NCBI GenBank assembly: GCA_025352045.1
Contig: JANXUD010000058.1
Location: 1 to 64,000 of the forward strand
Direction: 5' to 3'
DNA: 64,000 bases
From: Gammaproteobacteria bacterium
Lineage (GTDB): Bacteria > Pseudomonadota > Gammaproteobacteria > Xanthomonadales > Xanthomonadaceae
In this document: piece by piece, positions 40,933 to 50,607 of the stretch
How the letters are laid out: each line of letters opens with the position of its first letter
Numbering within the stretch: the first letter of the stretch is position 1
Made by a program: the position numbers and the translations under genes
Notes under the pieces: generated by a model
Told to the model about the DNA's origin: nothing
Database searches by the model: none
Seen by the model: the letters and a program-made list of their open reading frames with translations, nothing else

Positions 40933-43792
40933 TCAGCGACGCAGCGACAGGAAGTCGGCGCTCGTGACCAGGCGCAGCGAATCCAGCCGCGGCCGGGCCA
41001 GGGGCAGCAGCGTGCGCAGCGCCTCGCGCTCGTCGCGCAGCAGCGCGATTTCCTCGGGGCGGACCGAAGGATTCACCTGCGCCAGCGCTTCGATGCGCAG
41101 CACCTCGGCGCCGAGCAGCGCCTCCGCGGCGGCCAGGGCCTCGGCCGCCAGGCGCGCGCACTGCTCCATGCCCTCGGCATGCGCGCGCTCCAGCATCGGC
41201 GGCACCAGCGCCGCCAGCACCTTGCGCATCGGGGAGATGTCGTACTGGCGGTCGCCCGCGCGCACTGCGGCGCGTTCGTTGGGCGCAAAGCCCGGCCGCA
41301 CCTGCAACCGCGTGTCCACGGCCACCGTCACCGGCAGCGGCGGCAGGAAGCGCTCGACGTTCAGGGCTGCCGGCGCGATGCATTCGAGCACGTAGACCGC
41401 CTCCAGGATCGCGCTGCGCGGTGGCAGGCTGTCGTCCACGAGGTAGGCGGCATTGCCGGTCTCGCCCGAGGCCAGCATTTCCTGCGCCGACAACAGCATC
41501 GGATGGTCGGCGCGCAGGTAGAGCAGGTCGTCGCGGGCCAGCGCGGTGGCACGATCGAAGGTGGCGGTGCGCGGGCCGCCCTTGAGTTCCTCGAAGCCTT
41601 CCACCGTCAGGTATTCCGGATCGAGCAGCCACAGTTGCGGGCCCAGCGGCTCGCCATGGATGCCGAAGGCCTCGAGCAGGCGCAGCGGATAGTCCTCGTG
41701 CGCCTGGTCGGCGTCATCGGCGGCCAGCCCGGCCTGCAGCGCTTCGCCGCCGCCGCGGCGACTGCCCAGTTCCAGCAGGCGGTCGCGGCCGCGGGCGATG
41801 GTGTCGGCGAGTTCGTCCACCGCGGCGGCGCTGCGCGCGATCATGTCCGACAGTTGCGGCTCGCGTTCTTCGCCATCCATGGCGGCGAGCTGCAGCAATT
41901 CCGCCCCGAAGCGGCGCAGCAGCTCGCGGCCGTCCGGCACCACCTGGTCGAAGGCGCGCAGGCCCTCGTGCATCCAGCGCAGCAGCACTTCCTGCGGACT
42001 GCCGGCCACCGCCGACAGGTGCAGGTGCACGTCGCCGCGCTGGCCGATGCGGTCGAGCCGGCCGATCCGTTGCTCCAGCATGTCCGGGTGGAACGGCAGG
42101 TCCCAGAACACCAGGTGCTGGGCGAACTGGAAGTTGCGGCCCTCGGCGCCGATCTCCGAGGCGATCAGCAGGCGTGCGCCCTCCGGATCGGCGAAGTAGG
42201 CCGCATTGCGATCGCGCTGCAGCAGGTTCATGTCCTCGTGGAAACGCGCCACGGCGATGCCGCTGCGCAGGCGCAGGGCCTCTTCCAGCGCCTGCACCTT
42301 GGCGCGGCTGCGGCACAGCACGAGTGCCTTTGCTGGCGCGATGGACTCAAGTGTCGCCAGCAGCCAGTCGATGCGCGGGTCGTGCTTGTAGTCGTGCTCG
42401 GGCTCGTCGCGCAGGTCGCCCAGGTCGTGATCGAATTCGGCGCGCAGCAGGCCGTGCAGGCGCGGTTCCTCGCCGCCGGCCAGGGTCTGCAGGTGCGCGA
42501 CGCGGCGCGGGAAGCCACCGACCGCGGCGCGGCGGTTGCGGACCATGACGCGGCCGGTGCCATGGCGATCCACCAGGTCGGCGAGCAGTGCATCGCGTGC
42601 TTGGCCATCGCCGCCGGCGATCGCTGCAAGGCGCGCGGCCAGCTGGTCACCTTCCTCCGGGAATAGCGGCGCGAGTGTCTCCATGTCGCCCTGGGTCAGC
42701 GCTTCGCTCGCCAGCAGGCGCTCGGCCAGCGCCGACAGTTGCAGGTAGCGCGATTGCTCTGCGATGAAGGCCGGCAGGTCGCTGTAGCGGGAGGGATCGA
42801 GCAGGCGCAGGCGGGCGAAGTGGCCGCCCAGGCCGAGTTGCTCCGGCGTCGCCGTCAGAAGCAGCAGGGCCGGCGTCGTCGCCGCGAGCGATTCGACCAG
42901 CGTATAGCCCTCGCTCTGCGACTCGGGGCTCCAGACCAGGTGGTGCGCTTCGTCCACCAGCAGCAAGTCCCAGCCGGCGTCCAGCGCCTGCGCCGCGCGC
43001 TTTTCGTGGCTGGCCAGCCAGTCCACCGAGGCGACCACCAGTTGCTCGTCCTCGAAGGGATTGCGCGCGACCGCGGCGCCGTCGTCGTCGTTGAGCTCGA
43101 GCGACTCGCAGCGTTCCTCGTCGTAGATCGCGAACACCAGGTTGAACCGGCGCAGCAGTTCCACGAACCACTGGTTGACCAGGCTCTCCGGCACCAGGAT
43201 CAACACCCGGCGCGCGCGCCCGCTGGCGATCAGCTGCGCGGTCACCAGGCAGGCCTCGATGGTCTTGCCCAGGCCTACTTCGTCGGCCAGCAGCAGGCGC
43301 GGCACGCGGCGCTCGGCGGCGATCGCCGCCACCCGCAACTGGTGCGGGATCAGGTCGATGCGCGCACCCATGGCGCCCCAGCCCGGATGGGCGCGCGCGC
43401 GCGCGGCGTTCGAGCATTTCGCGCCGCAGTTCGAATCGATCGTTGCGATCCAGCCGGCCCGCGAGCAGGCGCGCATCGGCCTGCGAGACCGGTTGTTCGG
43501 CATCGAGTTCGCCCTCGGCGAAGACCTGGCCGCCGCCGCAGGTGTAGCGGATCAGGCCCTCGTCCACGTCCGATTGCTCGACCAGGCGCGGGACGCCATC
43601 CACCTGCACCCGGTCGCCGGGCCGGAACGCGGCGCGCAGCAGCGGCGCGCTGCCGATCGCGTAATTCCGAAGCATGCCGGACCCGGTGAAGACGATCTGC
43701 ACCTGGCGTCCGGCCAGCCGCAGTACCGTCCCCAACCCCAGCTCGGGTTCGGCGCTGCTGAACCAGCGTTGCCCTGGTCGAAATTCGAGCAT
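40933..43792 (-). pseudogene. rapA: RNA polymerase-associated RapA (SNF2-type), split by a frameshift near 43391-43405
   Basis: N-terminus MLEFRPGQRWFSSAEPELGLGTVLRL...DRNDRFELRREMLERRARAR in one frame (from 43792); continuation ARARAHPGWGAMGARIDLIPHQLRVAAIAAERRVPRLLLADEVGLGKTIEACL in another frame to 40933. Confidence 0.88.
43391..43405. repeat. (GC)7 dinucleotide tract at the rapA frameshift
   Basis: gcgcgcgcgcgcgcg, uninterrupted alternating GC. Confidence 0.95.
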
Positions 43793-43887
43793 TGATCGTC
43801 CTTGCAAGGGGACGAGGATTCTACCGCCCCGGCCCGGGTGGCGGCCGCGCGGTGGCGGTGATAACCGCAAGGTTCAGCTGGCGTTGG

Positions 43888-43917
43888 AAAAAAGAACGGC
43901 CCGCGCGAGCGGGCCGT
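43888..43917 (-). terminator. Rho-independent terminator of the M13 peptidase gene
   Basis: Minus strand ACGGCCCGC TCGC GCGGGCCGT TCTTTTTT. Confidence 0.88.
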
Positions 43918-43941
43918 CCGGGTCTTGCATGTGGCTGTCGC

Positions 43942-46077
43942 TTACCAGATGGCGACCTTCTTGTCGCCGGCGCGGACCATGGCATCGCCGGCCTTGCAGC
44001 TGAAGGCCTGGGCGAATGCGTCCATGTTCGACGGCGCACCGTTGGCGCGGAACGCTTCCGGCGCATGCGGGTTGGTGTTGAGCATCACCGCCATCGCTTC
44101 CGGGCGACGCTGGCCGCGCCAGATGGTGGCGAAGTTCAGGAAGAAGCGCTGGTCCTGGGTGAAGCCGTCGATCTCGCCGATGCGCTTGTTGGCCAGGTCC
44201 TTGTGCAGTGCGTCGAGGGCGATGTTGATGCCGCCCAGGTCGCCGATGTTCTCGCCCAGGGTCAGCTGGCCCTTCACGTGCTTGCCATTGACCGTGTAGT
44301 CGTCGAACTGCTTGACCAGCACCGCGGTGCGCGCGTTGAACTGCTTGCGGTCGACGTCGGTCCACCAGTTGGCGTTGTTGCCGAGCTTGTCGAACTGGCT
44401 GCCCTGGTCGTCGAAGCCGTGCATGATCTCGTGGCCGATTACGGCGCCGATGCCGCCGTAGTTGAGCGCCGGGTCCGCCTTCGGGTCGAAGAAGGGCGGC
44501 TGCAGGATCGCCGCCGGGAACACGACCTCGTTCTTGAGCGGGTTGTAATAGGCGTTGACCGTCTGCGGGCTCATGCCCCATTCCTGGCGATCGACCGGCT
44601 TGCCGATCTTGGCCATGCGGAAGGCATTCTCGAAGGCATTGGCGGTCATGACGTTGGCGTAGTAGCTGGCCTTGCCGTCCACGGACAGGCCGGCGAAGTC
44701 GCGCCACTTGTCCGGGTAACCGATCTTCGGGTCGAAGGTCTCGAGCTTCTCGAGCGCCTTGGCCTTGGTCTCCGGGCTCATCCAAGCCAGGTTCTGCAGG
44801 CGATCCTTGAGTGCGAGGCGCAGGTTGCCGACCAGTTGCTGCATGGCGGCCTTGGACTCCTCCGGGAACACCTGCTTGACGTAGATCTGGCCCAGGGCCT
44901 CGCCCATGGTGCCGTTGATCGTGCCGAGCACGCGCTTCCAGCGCGGACGCTGCTGCGGCTGGCCGCTGAGGGTCTTTCCGTAGAAGCCGAAGCTCTCGTC
45001 GCTGGCGGCATCGGACAGGTAGGGCGCGGCGTCATTGAGCACGTGGTAGCGCAGGTAACTCTGCCAGGCAGTGACCGGAACCTCGGTCAGCATCTTGTCG
45101 AACTCGGCGAAGAACTTGGGCTGGCTCAGCGAGAAGCCGTCCACGCCGCCGACCTTCTCGGCTGCCAGGAACTTGGTCCAGTCGAAATGCGGCGTGGCCT
45201 TGTTGGCCTCCTCGATGCTCACCCAGTGGTACTGGTTGGCCGGATCGCGGCCCTCGATCGGGGTCAGCGAGGCCGTCGCGAGGCGCGTTTCGAAGGCCAG
45301 CACGTCGGCCGCCTGGGTCTTGGCCGCGGCGGCATCCACGCCGCCGAGCACCAGCATGCGCTCGACATGGGCGAGGAAGGCGTCGCGGATCTCCTTGTAC
45401 TGCGGCTCGAGGTAATAGGCGCGCTCGGGCAGGGACAGGCCGCCTTCGTTGGCGTAGCCGGTGGACTTGCTGGCGTCCTTGAAGTCTTCGGCGGAACCGA
45501 AGCCGAACACCTGGTTGTCACCGTGCGCGAAGCTGTCGTTGAGGTAGTTGACGATGCCGGCGGTGTCGGCGATGGCCGCCACCTTGTCCAGCGTCGCCTT
45601 GACCGGCGCGATGCCGTCGGCGTTCACCTTCGCTTCGTCCATGCCGACGCGATAGAAATCGCCCAGCTTCTGTTCGTTGCTGCCGGCGGCGAAACCGCCC
45701 TTGCCGGCGGCTTCGACGATCTGCTTCTGCACTTCCAGCGAGCGGTCGCCCAGCATGTTGAAGTTGCCCCAGCTGGTCTTGTCGGCCGGGATCGGGTTGG
45801 CGGCCAGCCACTTGCCGTTGACGTGCGCGTTGAGGTCGTTGCAGATCGGCGTGTTGGCGTCGAGGTCGGTGGGGTCGAAGTGCGGCAGGGCCGTCAGCTT
45901 GGATGCATCGATGGTGATCGCGGGCGCGGCGGCGGGTGCAGGCGTCGCCACGGCGGCCGTGGCGGCGTCATCGTGCTTCTTGCAGGCGGCCAGCGCGCCG
46001 GCGATGGCGAGCGCCAGGCCGATTTGTTTCAGGCTGATTAGATTCAGGCCAGATTGCTTGAGGTGGGTCAGGTTCAC
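43942..46077 (-). CDS. M13 family metallopeptidase (neprilysin-like)
   Basis: 711 aa from GTG at 46077; signal/lipobox region LAIAGALAACKKH; VIGHEIMHGFDDQGSQFD zinc motif; LTLGENIGDLGGINIALDAL. Confidence 0.95.
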   Translation of the reverse strand: MNLTHLKQSGLNLISLKQIGLALAIAGALAACKKHDDAATAAVATPAPAAAPAITIDASKLTALPHFDPTDLDANTPICNDLNAHVNGKWLAANPIPADKTSWGNFNMLGDRSLEVQKQIVEAAGKGGFAAGSNEQKLGDFYRVGMDEAKVNADGIAPVKATLDKVAAIADTAGIVNYLNDSFAHGDNQVFGFGSAEDFKDASKSTGYANEGGLSLPERAYYLEPQYKEIRDAFLAHVERMLVLGGVDAAAAKTQAADVLAFETRLATASLTPIEGRDPANQYHWVSIEEANKATPHFDWTKFLAAEKVGGVDGFSLSQPKFFAEFDKMLTEVPVTAWQSYLRYHVLNDAAPYLSDAASDESFGFYGKTLSGQPQQRPRWKRVLGTINGTMGEALGQIYVKQVFPEESKAAMQQLVGNLRLALKDRLQNLAWMSPETKAKALEKLETFDPKIGYPDKWRDFAGLSVDGKASYYANVMTANAFENAFRMAKIGKPVDRQEWGMSPQTVNAYYNPLKNEVVFPAAILQPPFFDPKADPALNYGGIGAVIGHEIMHGFDDQGSQFDKLGNNANWWTDVDRKQFNARTAVLVKQFDDYTVNGKHVKGQLTLGENIGDLGGINIALDALHKDLANKRIGEIDGFTQDQRFFLNFATIWRGQRRPEAMAVMLNTNPHAPEAFRANGAPSNMDAFAQAFSCKAGDAMVRAGDKKVAIW

Positions 46078-46262
46078 GTGCGGCTCCGGGCCCCGCGGGG
46101 CAGATGGTCGTTCAGGGGAACTGCCCGATGAGGAAACACAGGCAGGCGCGCGAGCGTACGGCATCGGGGCGACCCGCGGGGATAGGCCGATGGTCATGGA
46201 TGGGCGCCGTGGGCCCGGGCTGGAGCTAGACTCTTGGCCGGACGACCCGCACGAGCCCCGCC

Positions 46263-46871
46263 ATGCCTAGCCTGACCCTGTCTCGACTGCCCGGAATGCT
46301 CCCGATCATCGCCCTGCTGCTGGCGGCCGCCTGCTCGCGCAGCCCCGACGCGGCAGCGGCGGTGGACCAGGCAGCGGCGCCCGGCGCCGCGACGCAAGCG
46401 ACCACCGCCGCGACGCAAGCGCCCGCCGCTTCGCCGCAGGCCGCGACCGCCCCGGAATCCCATCTCCTGGACGATCCGACCGCCCCAACTGCCCCGGCGA
46501 TGGATCCCCTCCCGGCGCCGGCCGCCGCGAGCGCGCCCACCGTCGGCTCGATCCTGGCGCCGGGCCGGCCGCGCAAACCCCTGGTCCGCCCCGCGTCGGC
46601 GCCTAATCGCCCGGCGTTCATTCCCATAGGCAGCGACATTCCCGACGGGCCGGTCGCTGCCCCCGATGCCCCGCGCCAGGCCTGCGCCCAGCCCCGGCCG
46701 ACTGCCTGCAACCTGGATTACAAACCGGTCTGCGCCGATGTCGATACCGGTGTCCGCTGCATCGCCGCGCCCTGTCCTTCGAGCGAACGCAAGACCTTCG
46801 GCAGTTCCTGCAAGGCCTGCCGCGATACAAAGGTCACGGCCTTCGTGAGCGGCACCTGTCCGAAGCAGTGA
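46263..46871 (+). CDS. Lipoprotein with Kazal-like cysteine-rich C-terminal domain (paralog 1)
   Basis: LAAACSRSPD lipobox; C-term CNLDYKPVCADVDTGVRCIAAPCPSSERKTFGSSCKACRDTKVTAFVSGTCPKQ. Confidence 0.72.
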   Translation: MPSLTLSRLPGMLPIIALLLAAACSRSPDAAAAVDQAAAPGAATQATTAATQAPAASPQAATAPESHLLDDPTAPTAPAMDPLPAPAAASAPTVGSILAPGRPRKPLVRPASAPNRPAFIPIGSDIPDGPVAAPDAPRQACAQPRPTACNLDYKPVCADVDTGVRCIAAPCPSSERKTFGSSCKACRDTKVTAFVSGTCPKQ

Positions 46872-46933
46872 GTCGGCATGCTTGCCGCGAGGCGCGCGGC
46901 TACACTGCGGCCAGACCCGCACGGAGCGCGACC

Positions 46934-47329
46934 ATGAATCGATTCCTGTCCCAGCGGCCTGGCATCGCCCGCGCGCGCGCCCTGGCACTTGCGTGCGGCC
47001 TTGCCCTGCTTTCGTCCTGCGCACGGACGCCTGTCGCGGACGCGCCGGCGCCGGTCGCCGAGGCACCCGCGCCGGTCGTCGCAGCGCCTGCGCCTGTTGC
47101 AACCCCCGCCCCGGCGCCGGCCCCGGTCGCCGATACCGCCTGCACCGGGCCGCGGACCAAGATGTGCACGAGGGACTACAACCCGGTCTGCGCGACGCGC
47201 GACACGGGCATCCGCTGCATCACCGCCCCGTGCCCGTCCAGCGAACGCAAGACCTTCAGCAGTGCCTGCTCGGCTTGCCTGGACCCGCACGTGTCCGGCT
47301 GGACCCCGGGCGCCTGCCCCGGGGGCTGA
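46934..47329 (+). CDS. Lipoprotein with Kazal-like cysteine-rich C-terminal domain (paralog 2)
   Basis: LLSSCARTPV lipobox; Ala/Pro linker; C-term CTRDYNPVCATRDTGIRCITAPCPSSERKTFSSACSACLDPHVSGWTPGACPGG. Confidence 0.74.
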   Translation: MNRFLSQRPGIARARALALACGLALLSSCARTPVADAPAPVAEAPAPVVAAPAPVATPAPAPAPVADTACTGPRTKMCTRDYNPVCATRDTGIRCITAPCPSSERKTFSSACSACLDPHVSGWTPGACPGG

Positions 47330-47460
47330 GGGCGCGGCGCCCCGTGCTACCGTTTCTCCGCAGGCCCAAGGACTTCCTCACGCATGACGCCCCGCCCCCA
47401 GGCCAACGCGACCGCTCGCACTGTTGCGTTCGTCGATCCAGCACCGCGTAGGTCCTGCTG

Positions 47461-48111
47461 ATGCGCGTGCTGCTGGCCCGTCACGGCGAAACGCCGTGGA
47501 ACGCCGAAGGCCGCTACCAGGGACAGCGCGACATCCCGCTGTCGCCGGTCGGCGAGGCGCAGGCGCGGGCACTCGGTGAGCGCCTGCGCAAGGTCGAGGT
47601 GATGCGCGCGGTGGCTTCGCCGCTGTCGCGGGCCAGGCGCACCGCCGAGCTCGCGCTCGGCGCGGACCGCGCAGCCATGCTGGCCTTCGACCCGGATTTG
47701 CAGGAAATCGCCCACGGCGATTGGGAGGGCCTGCTCGCCAGCGAAATTGCAATCGGCCACCCGGAACTGCTGCGCGCCTGGCGCGAATCGCCGGAAAGCG
47801 TGCTGATGCCGGGCGAGGGCGGCGAATCCCTGCAGCACGTGCTCGATCGCGCGTGGCCCGCGTTCGAACGGGCCTGTGCCGGGCTCGGGCCGCAGGACCT
47901 GCTGCTGGTGGTCGCGCACGACGCGGTCAACCGGGTGTTGCTGTGCCGGATCCTCGGCCTGCCTCTGGCACGCCTGTGGAGCTTCCGGCAGGCGCCGACC
48001 ACGCTCAACCTGCTCGAGGGCGATGCCCCCGGCACGCTGGAACTGGTGCGCCTGAACGACTGCCAGCACCACACCGCGCTGTTCGGCGAGGCCGTGCACC
48101 GGGCGCTGTGA
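47461..48111 (+). CDS. Histidine phosphatase family protein
   Basis: MRVLLARHGETPWNAEGRYQGQRDIPLSPVGEAQA; EIAHGDWEGLLASEI; LLVVAHDAVNR. Confidence 0.93.
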   Translation: MRVLLARHGETPWNAEGRYQGQRDIPLSPVGEAQARALGERLRKVEVMRAVASPLSRARRTAELALGADRAAMLAFDPDLQEIAHGDWEGLLASEIAIGHPELLRAWRESPESVLMPGEGGESLQHVLDRAWPAFERACAGLGPQDLLLVVAHDAVNRVLLCRILGLPLARLWSFRQAPTTLNLLEGDAPGTLELVRLNDCQHHTALFGEAVHRAL

Positions 48112-48177
48112 TCGTGGCCGGGGTTGGACCCGCGGGCGACCGCCGGGCAAACGCGCGCGCCGCGTCATAATTGGCGC

Positions 48178-49431
48178 ATGACCCGCACGCTCGATCAGTG
48201 GCTCGACTACCAACTGCGCACCCACCCGCAGCAGATCGCGATGGGCCTGGAACGCGTGCGCGAGGTCTATGAACGCCTCGCGCCCGGTCGTCCCGGCGCC
48301 CTGGTCGTCACCGTCGGCGGCACCAATGGCAAGGGGTCGACGGTCGCCTTTCTGGATGCGATCGCACGCGCCGCCGGCCTGCGCGTCGGCGCCTTCACCT
48401 CGCCGCACCTGCTGCGCTACAACGAGAGGGTGCGCATCGACGGCCGCGACGCAGACGATGCCGCGCTGGTCTCGGCCTTCGAGCGGATCGAGCTGGCGCG
48501 CGGCGAGATCCCGCTGACCTATTTCGAATTCGGCACCCTGGCCGCCCTGCTGCTGTTCGCGCAGGCGCGGCTGGACATTGCGCTGCTCGAGGTCGGCCTC
48601 GGCGGCAGGCTGGATGCCGTGAACATCGTGGACGCCGATGTCGCCGTGCTGACCACCGTGGACCTGGACCACCAGGAATACCTGGGCGGCGACCGCGAGA
48701 GCATTGGCGCCGAAAAGGCCGGCATTTTCCGTGCCGGCCGGCCCTGCGTGCTCGGCGAGCGCGATCCGCCGTCCTCGGTGCTGGCCCATGCGTACCGGAT
48801 CGGTGCATCGGCGATCCGCGCCCAGTCCGACTACCTGTTCGAGCGCCATGGGCGGAGCTGGACCTGGCGCGAGCCCGGATTCGAGATCGAGCTGCCCGTG
48901 CCGGCACTCGACGCGCCCGCGCAACTGGACAACGCGGCGGCGGCGATCGCCGCGCTGCGCGCACTGCCCCTGGAGATTCCCGACGCCGCCCTGCGCGCAG
49001 GCATGGCCGCGGCGCAGGCCGGTGGGCGCCTGCAGCGGATCGGCGAGTCGCCCCAGGTACTGGTGGATGTCGCGCACAATCCGCAGGCCGCGCGCCAGCT
49101 GGCTGCCTGGCTGGCCCAGCATGCGCGCCCGACCCACGCGGTGTACGCGGCCTTGCGTGACAAGGACGTGGCGGCGGTGGTGGACGAACTGCAATCAAGC
49201 ATCGGGCACTGGCACCTGGCTGGCATCGGCGACGCGGGTGTCCGCAACCTGGGCGGCGACGAACTGGCCGCTCGACTGGAGGCCAGCCTCCCGCCCGCGC
49301 GCCGCACCGTCCATGCCGACGTGGCCAGCGCCCTGGCCCATGCCGTGCGCGCCGTTGGGCCGGAGGGCAGGGTGCTGGTGTTCGGATCCTTCCATACCGC
49401 CGCCGACGCGCTCCGCCTGGCCAGCCGCTGA
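48178..49431 (+). CDS. folC: Bifunctional folylpolyglutamate/dihydrofolate synthase
   Basis: 417 aa; VVTVGGTNGKGSTVAFLDAI; GAFTSPHLLRYNERVRIDG; YFEFGTLAALLLFAQARLDIALLEVGLGGRLDAVN. Confidence 0.96.
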   Translation: MTRTLDQWLDYQLRTHPQQIAMGLERVREVYERLAPGRPGALVVTVGGTNGKGSTVAFLDAIARAAGLRVGAFTSPHLLRYNERVRIDGRDADDAALVSAFERIELARGEIPLTYFEFGTLAALLLFAQARLDIALLEVGLGGRLDAVNIVDADVAVLTTVDLDHQEYLGGDRESIGAEKAGIFRAGRPCVLGERDPPSSVLAHAYRIGASAIRAQSDYLFERHGRSWTWREPGFEIELPVPALDAPAQLDNAAAAIAALRALPLEIPDAALRAGMAAAQAGGRLQRIGESPQVLVDVAHNPQAARQLAAWLAQHARPTHAVYAALRDKDVAAVVDELQSSIGHWHLAGIGDAGVRNLGGDELAARLEASLPPARRTVHADVASALAHAVRAVGPEGRVLVFGSFHTAADALRLASR

Positions 49432-49455
49432 CGGTTGGGGACCGGGGCCAGCGGG

Positions 49456-49461
49456 TATAAT
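49456..49461 (+). promoter_or_regulatory. TATAAT -10 box upstream of SPOR protein gene
   Basis: Exact TATAAT; ATG at 49491. Confidence 0.45.
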
Positions 49462-49490
49462 TCGATCCGACTTCCGCGCCGGGCCGCCCC

Positions 49491-50573
49491 ATGGACCAAC
49501 CGCTGAAACAGCGCCTGATCGGCGCCGCCGTGTTGGCCGCGCTGGCCGTGATCTTCCTGCCCATGCTGCTCAAGGGTCCGGACGTGCACGCGCCCGACGC
49601 AGCCGAAGTGCCGCTGAGCATGCCGGCGACGCCCGGCCAGGATTTCGAGACCCGCGAACTTCCCCTGACGGCGCCCGAGCCGGCGCCCGCCGGTGGGGTG
49701 CTGGGCATGGAGCGCGCGCCGCCCGCATCGGCGGCCCCGGTTCCGGCTGGCGGCAACTCCGTTCCCGGGGACGCTGTCGCGCCGGTCAAAGCGCCGCCCG
49801 TTGCGGCTGCGACGCCCACGCCTGCGCCAGCCGCGGCGCCCGCCGCCGCGCCCGCTGCGGTGGCCGCGCCGGCGGCCAAGCCCGGCAGCGAGGGTGCTGC
49901 CAGTGGCGGTGGCGCCTACGTGGTGAACATCGGCAGCTTCGCCAACCGCGCCAATGCCGCGTCCCTGGCAGCGAAACTGCATGCCGCGGGCCTCCCCGTG
50001 CTATCCGAGCCGGTGAAGATCGCCACCGGTGACGCCACGCGATTGCGGGTCGGCCCTTACGCCGACCGCGCCGCCGGGGAAGCCGCGCGCCTGCGCGCGC
50101 AGTCGGCGGCCAACGTGAGCGGCACGGTGATCGCCCTGGATGCGACGCCGGCCAAACCCGTCGCCGCAACGGCGCCCCCCGCAAAGCCCGCGACCGCAAC
50201 GGTGCCGACCGCATCGCCACAGCCCGCAACAACGGCGAGCACCGCGAAATCGACGCCGACGAAGGCTTCGACACCCGCTTCCACGCCGCCTGCTGCGCCC
50301 GCCGGCGCGCCTGCCGCGGCGCCGGCCACAGCCGCAAGCGCCGGATTCGCGGTCCAGTTGTCGGCGCCCGCCGCCGAGTCCGACGCCAACGCCTTGCGCG
50401 ACCGCGCCCGCGCCGCCGGCCTGCCCTCGTTCGTGCAGCGGATCGACACCGACAGCGGCGTGCGCTATCGCGTGCGTGTCGGTCCCTATGCCGATCGCGC
50501 ATCCGCCGAGGCGGCGCTGGCCGGCGTCAACGCCAAGCTCGGCACCCACGGCATCGTCATGCGCCACCCCTGA
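49491..50573 (+). CDS. SPOR domain-containing protein (DedD-like) with two SPOR repeats
   Basis: N-terminal TM; GAYVVNIGSFANRANAASLAAKLHAAGLPVL...LRVGPYADRAAGEAARL and AGFAVQLSAPAAESDANALRDRARAAGLPSFVQ...YRVRVGPYADRASAEAAL. Confidence 0.87.
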   Translation: MDQPLKQRLIGAAVLAALAVIFLPMLLKGPDVHAPDAAEVPLSMPATPGQDFETRELPLTAPEPAPAGGVLGMERAPPASAAPVPAGGNSVPGDAVAPVKAPPVAAATPTPAPAAAPAAAPAAVAAPAAKPGSEGAASGGGAYVVNIGSFANRANAASLAAKLHAAGLPVLSEPVKIATGDATRLRVGPYADRAAGEAARLRAQSAANVSGTVIALDATPAKPVAATAPPAKPATATVPTASPQPATTASTAKSTPTKASTPASTPPAAPAGAPAAAPATAASAGFAVQLSAPAAESDANALRDRARAAGLPSFVQRIDTDSGVRYRVRVGPYADRASAEAALAGVNAKLGTHGIVMRHP

Positions 50574-50607
50574 GCCGCGCCTGCGGCTCGACCTGGAGTA
50601 AACGTCA

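Noticed and set aside
43792-46041. 749-aa plus-strand ORF antisense to the M13 peptidase
   Set aside because: Shadow ORF; Val/Leu/Gly/Arg-biased, no motifs; HEIMH-containing peptidase on the other strand.
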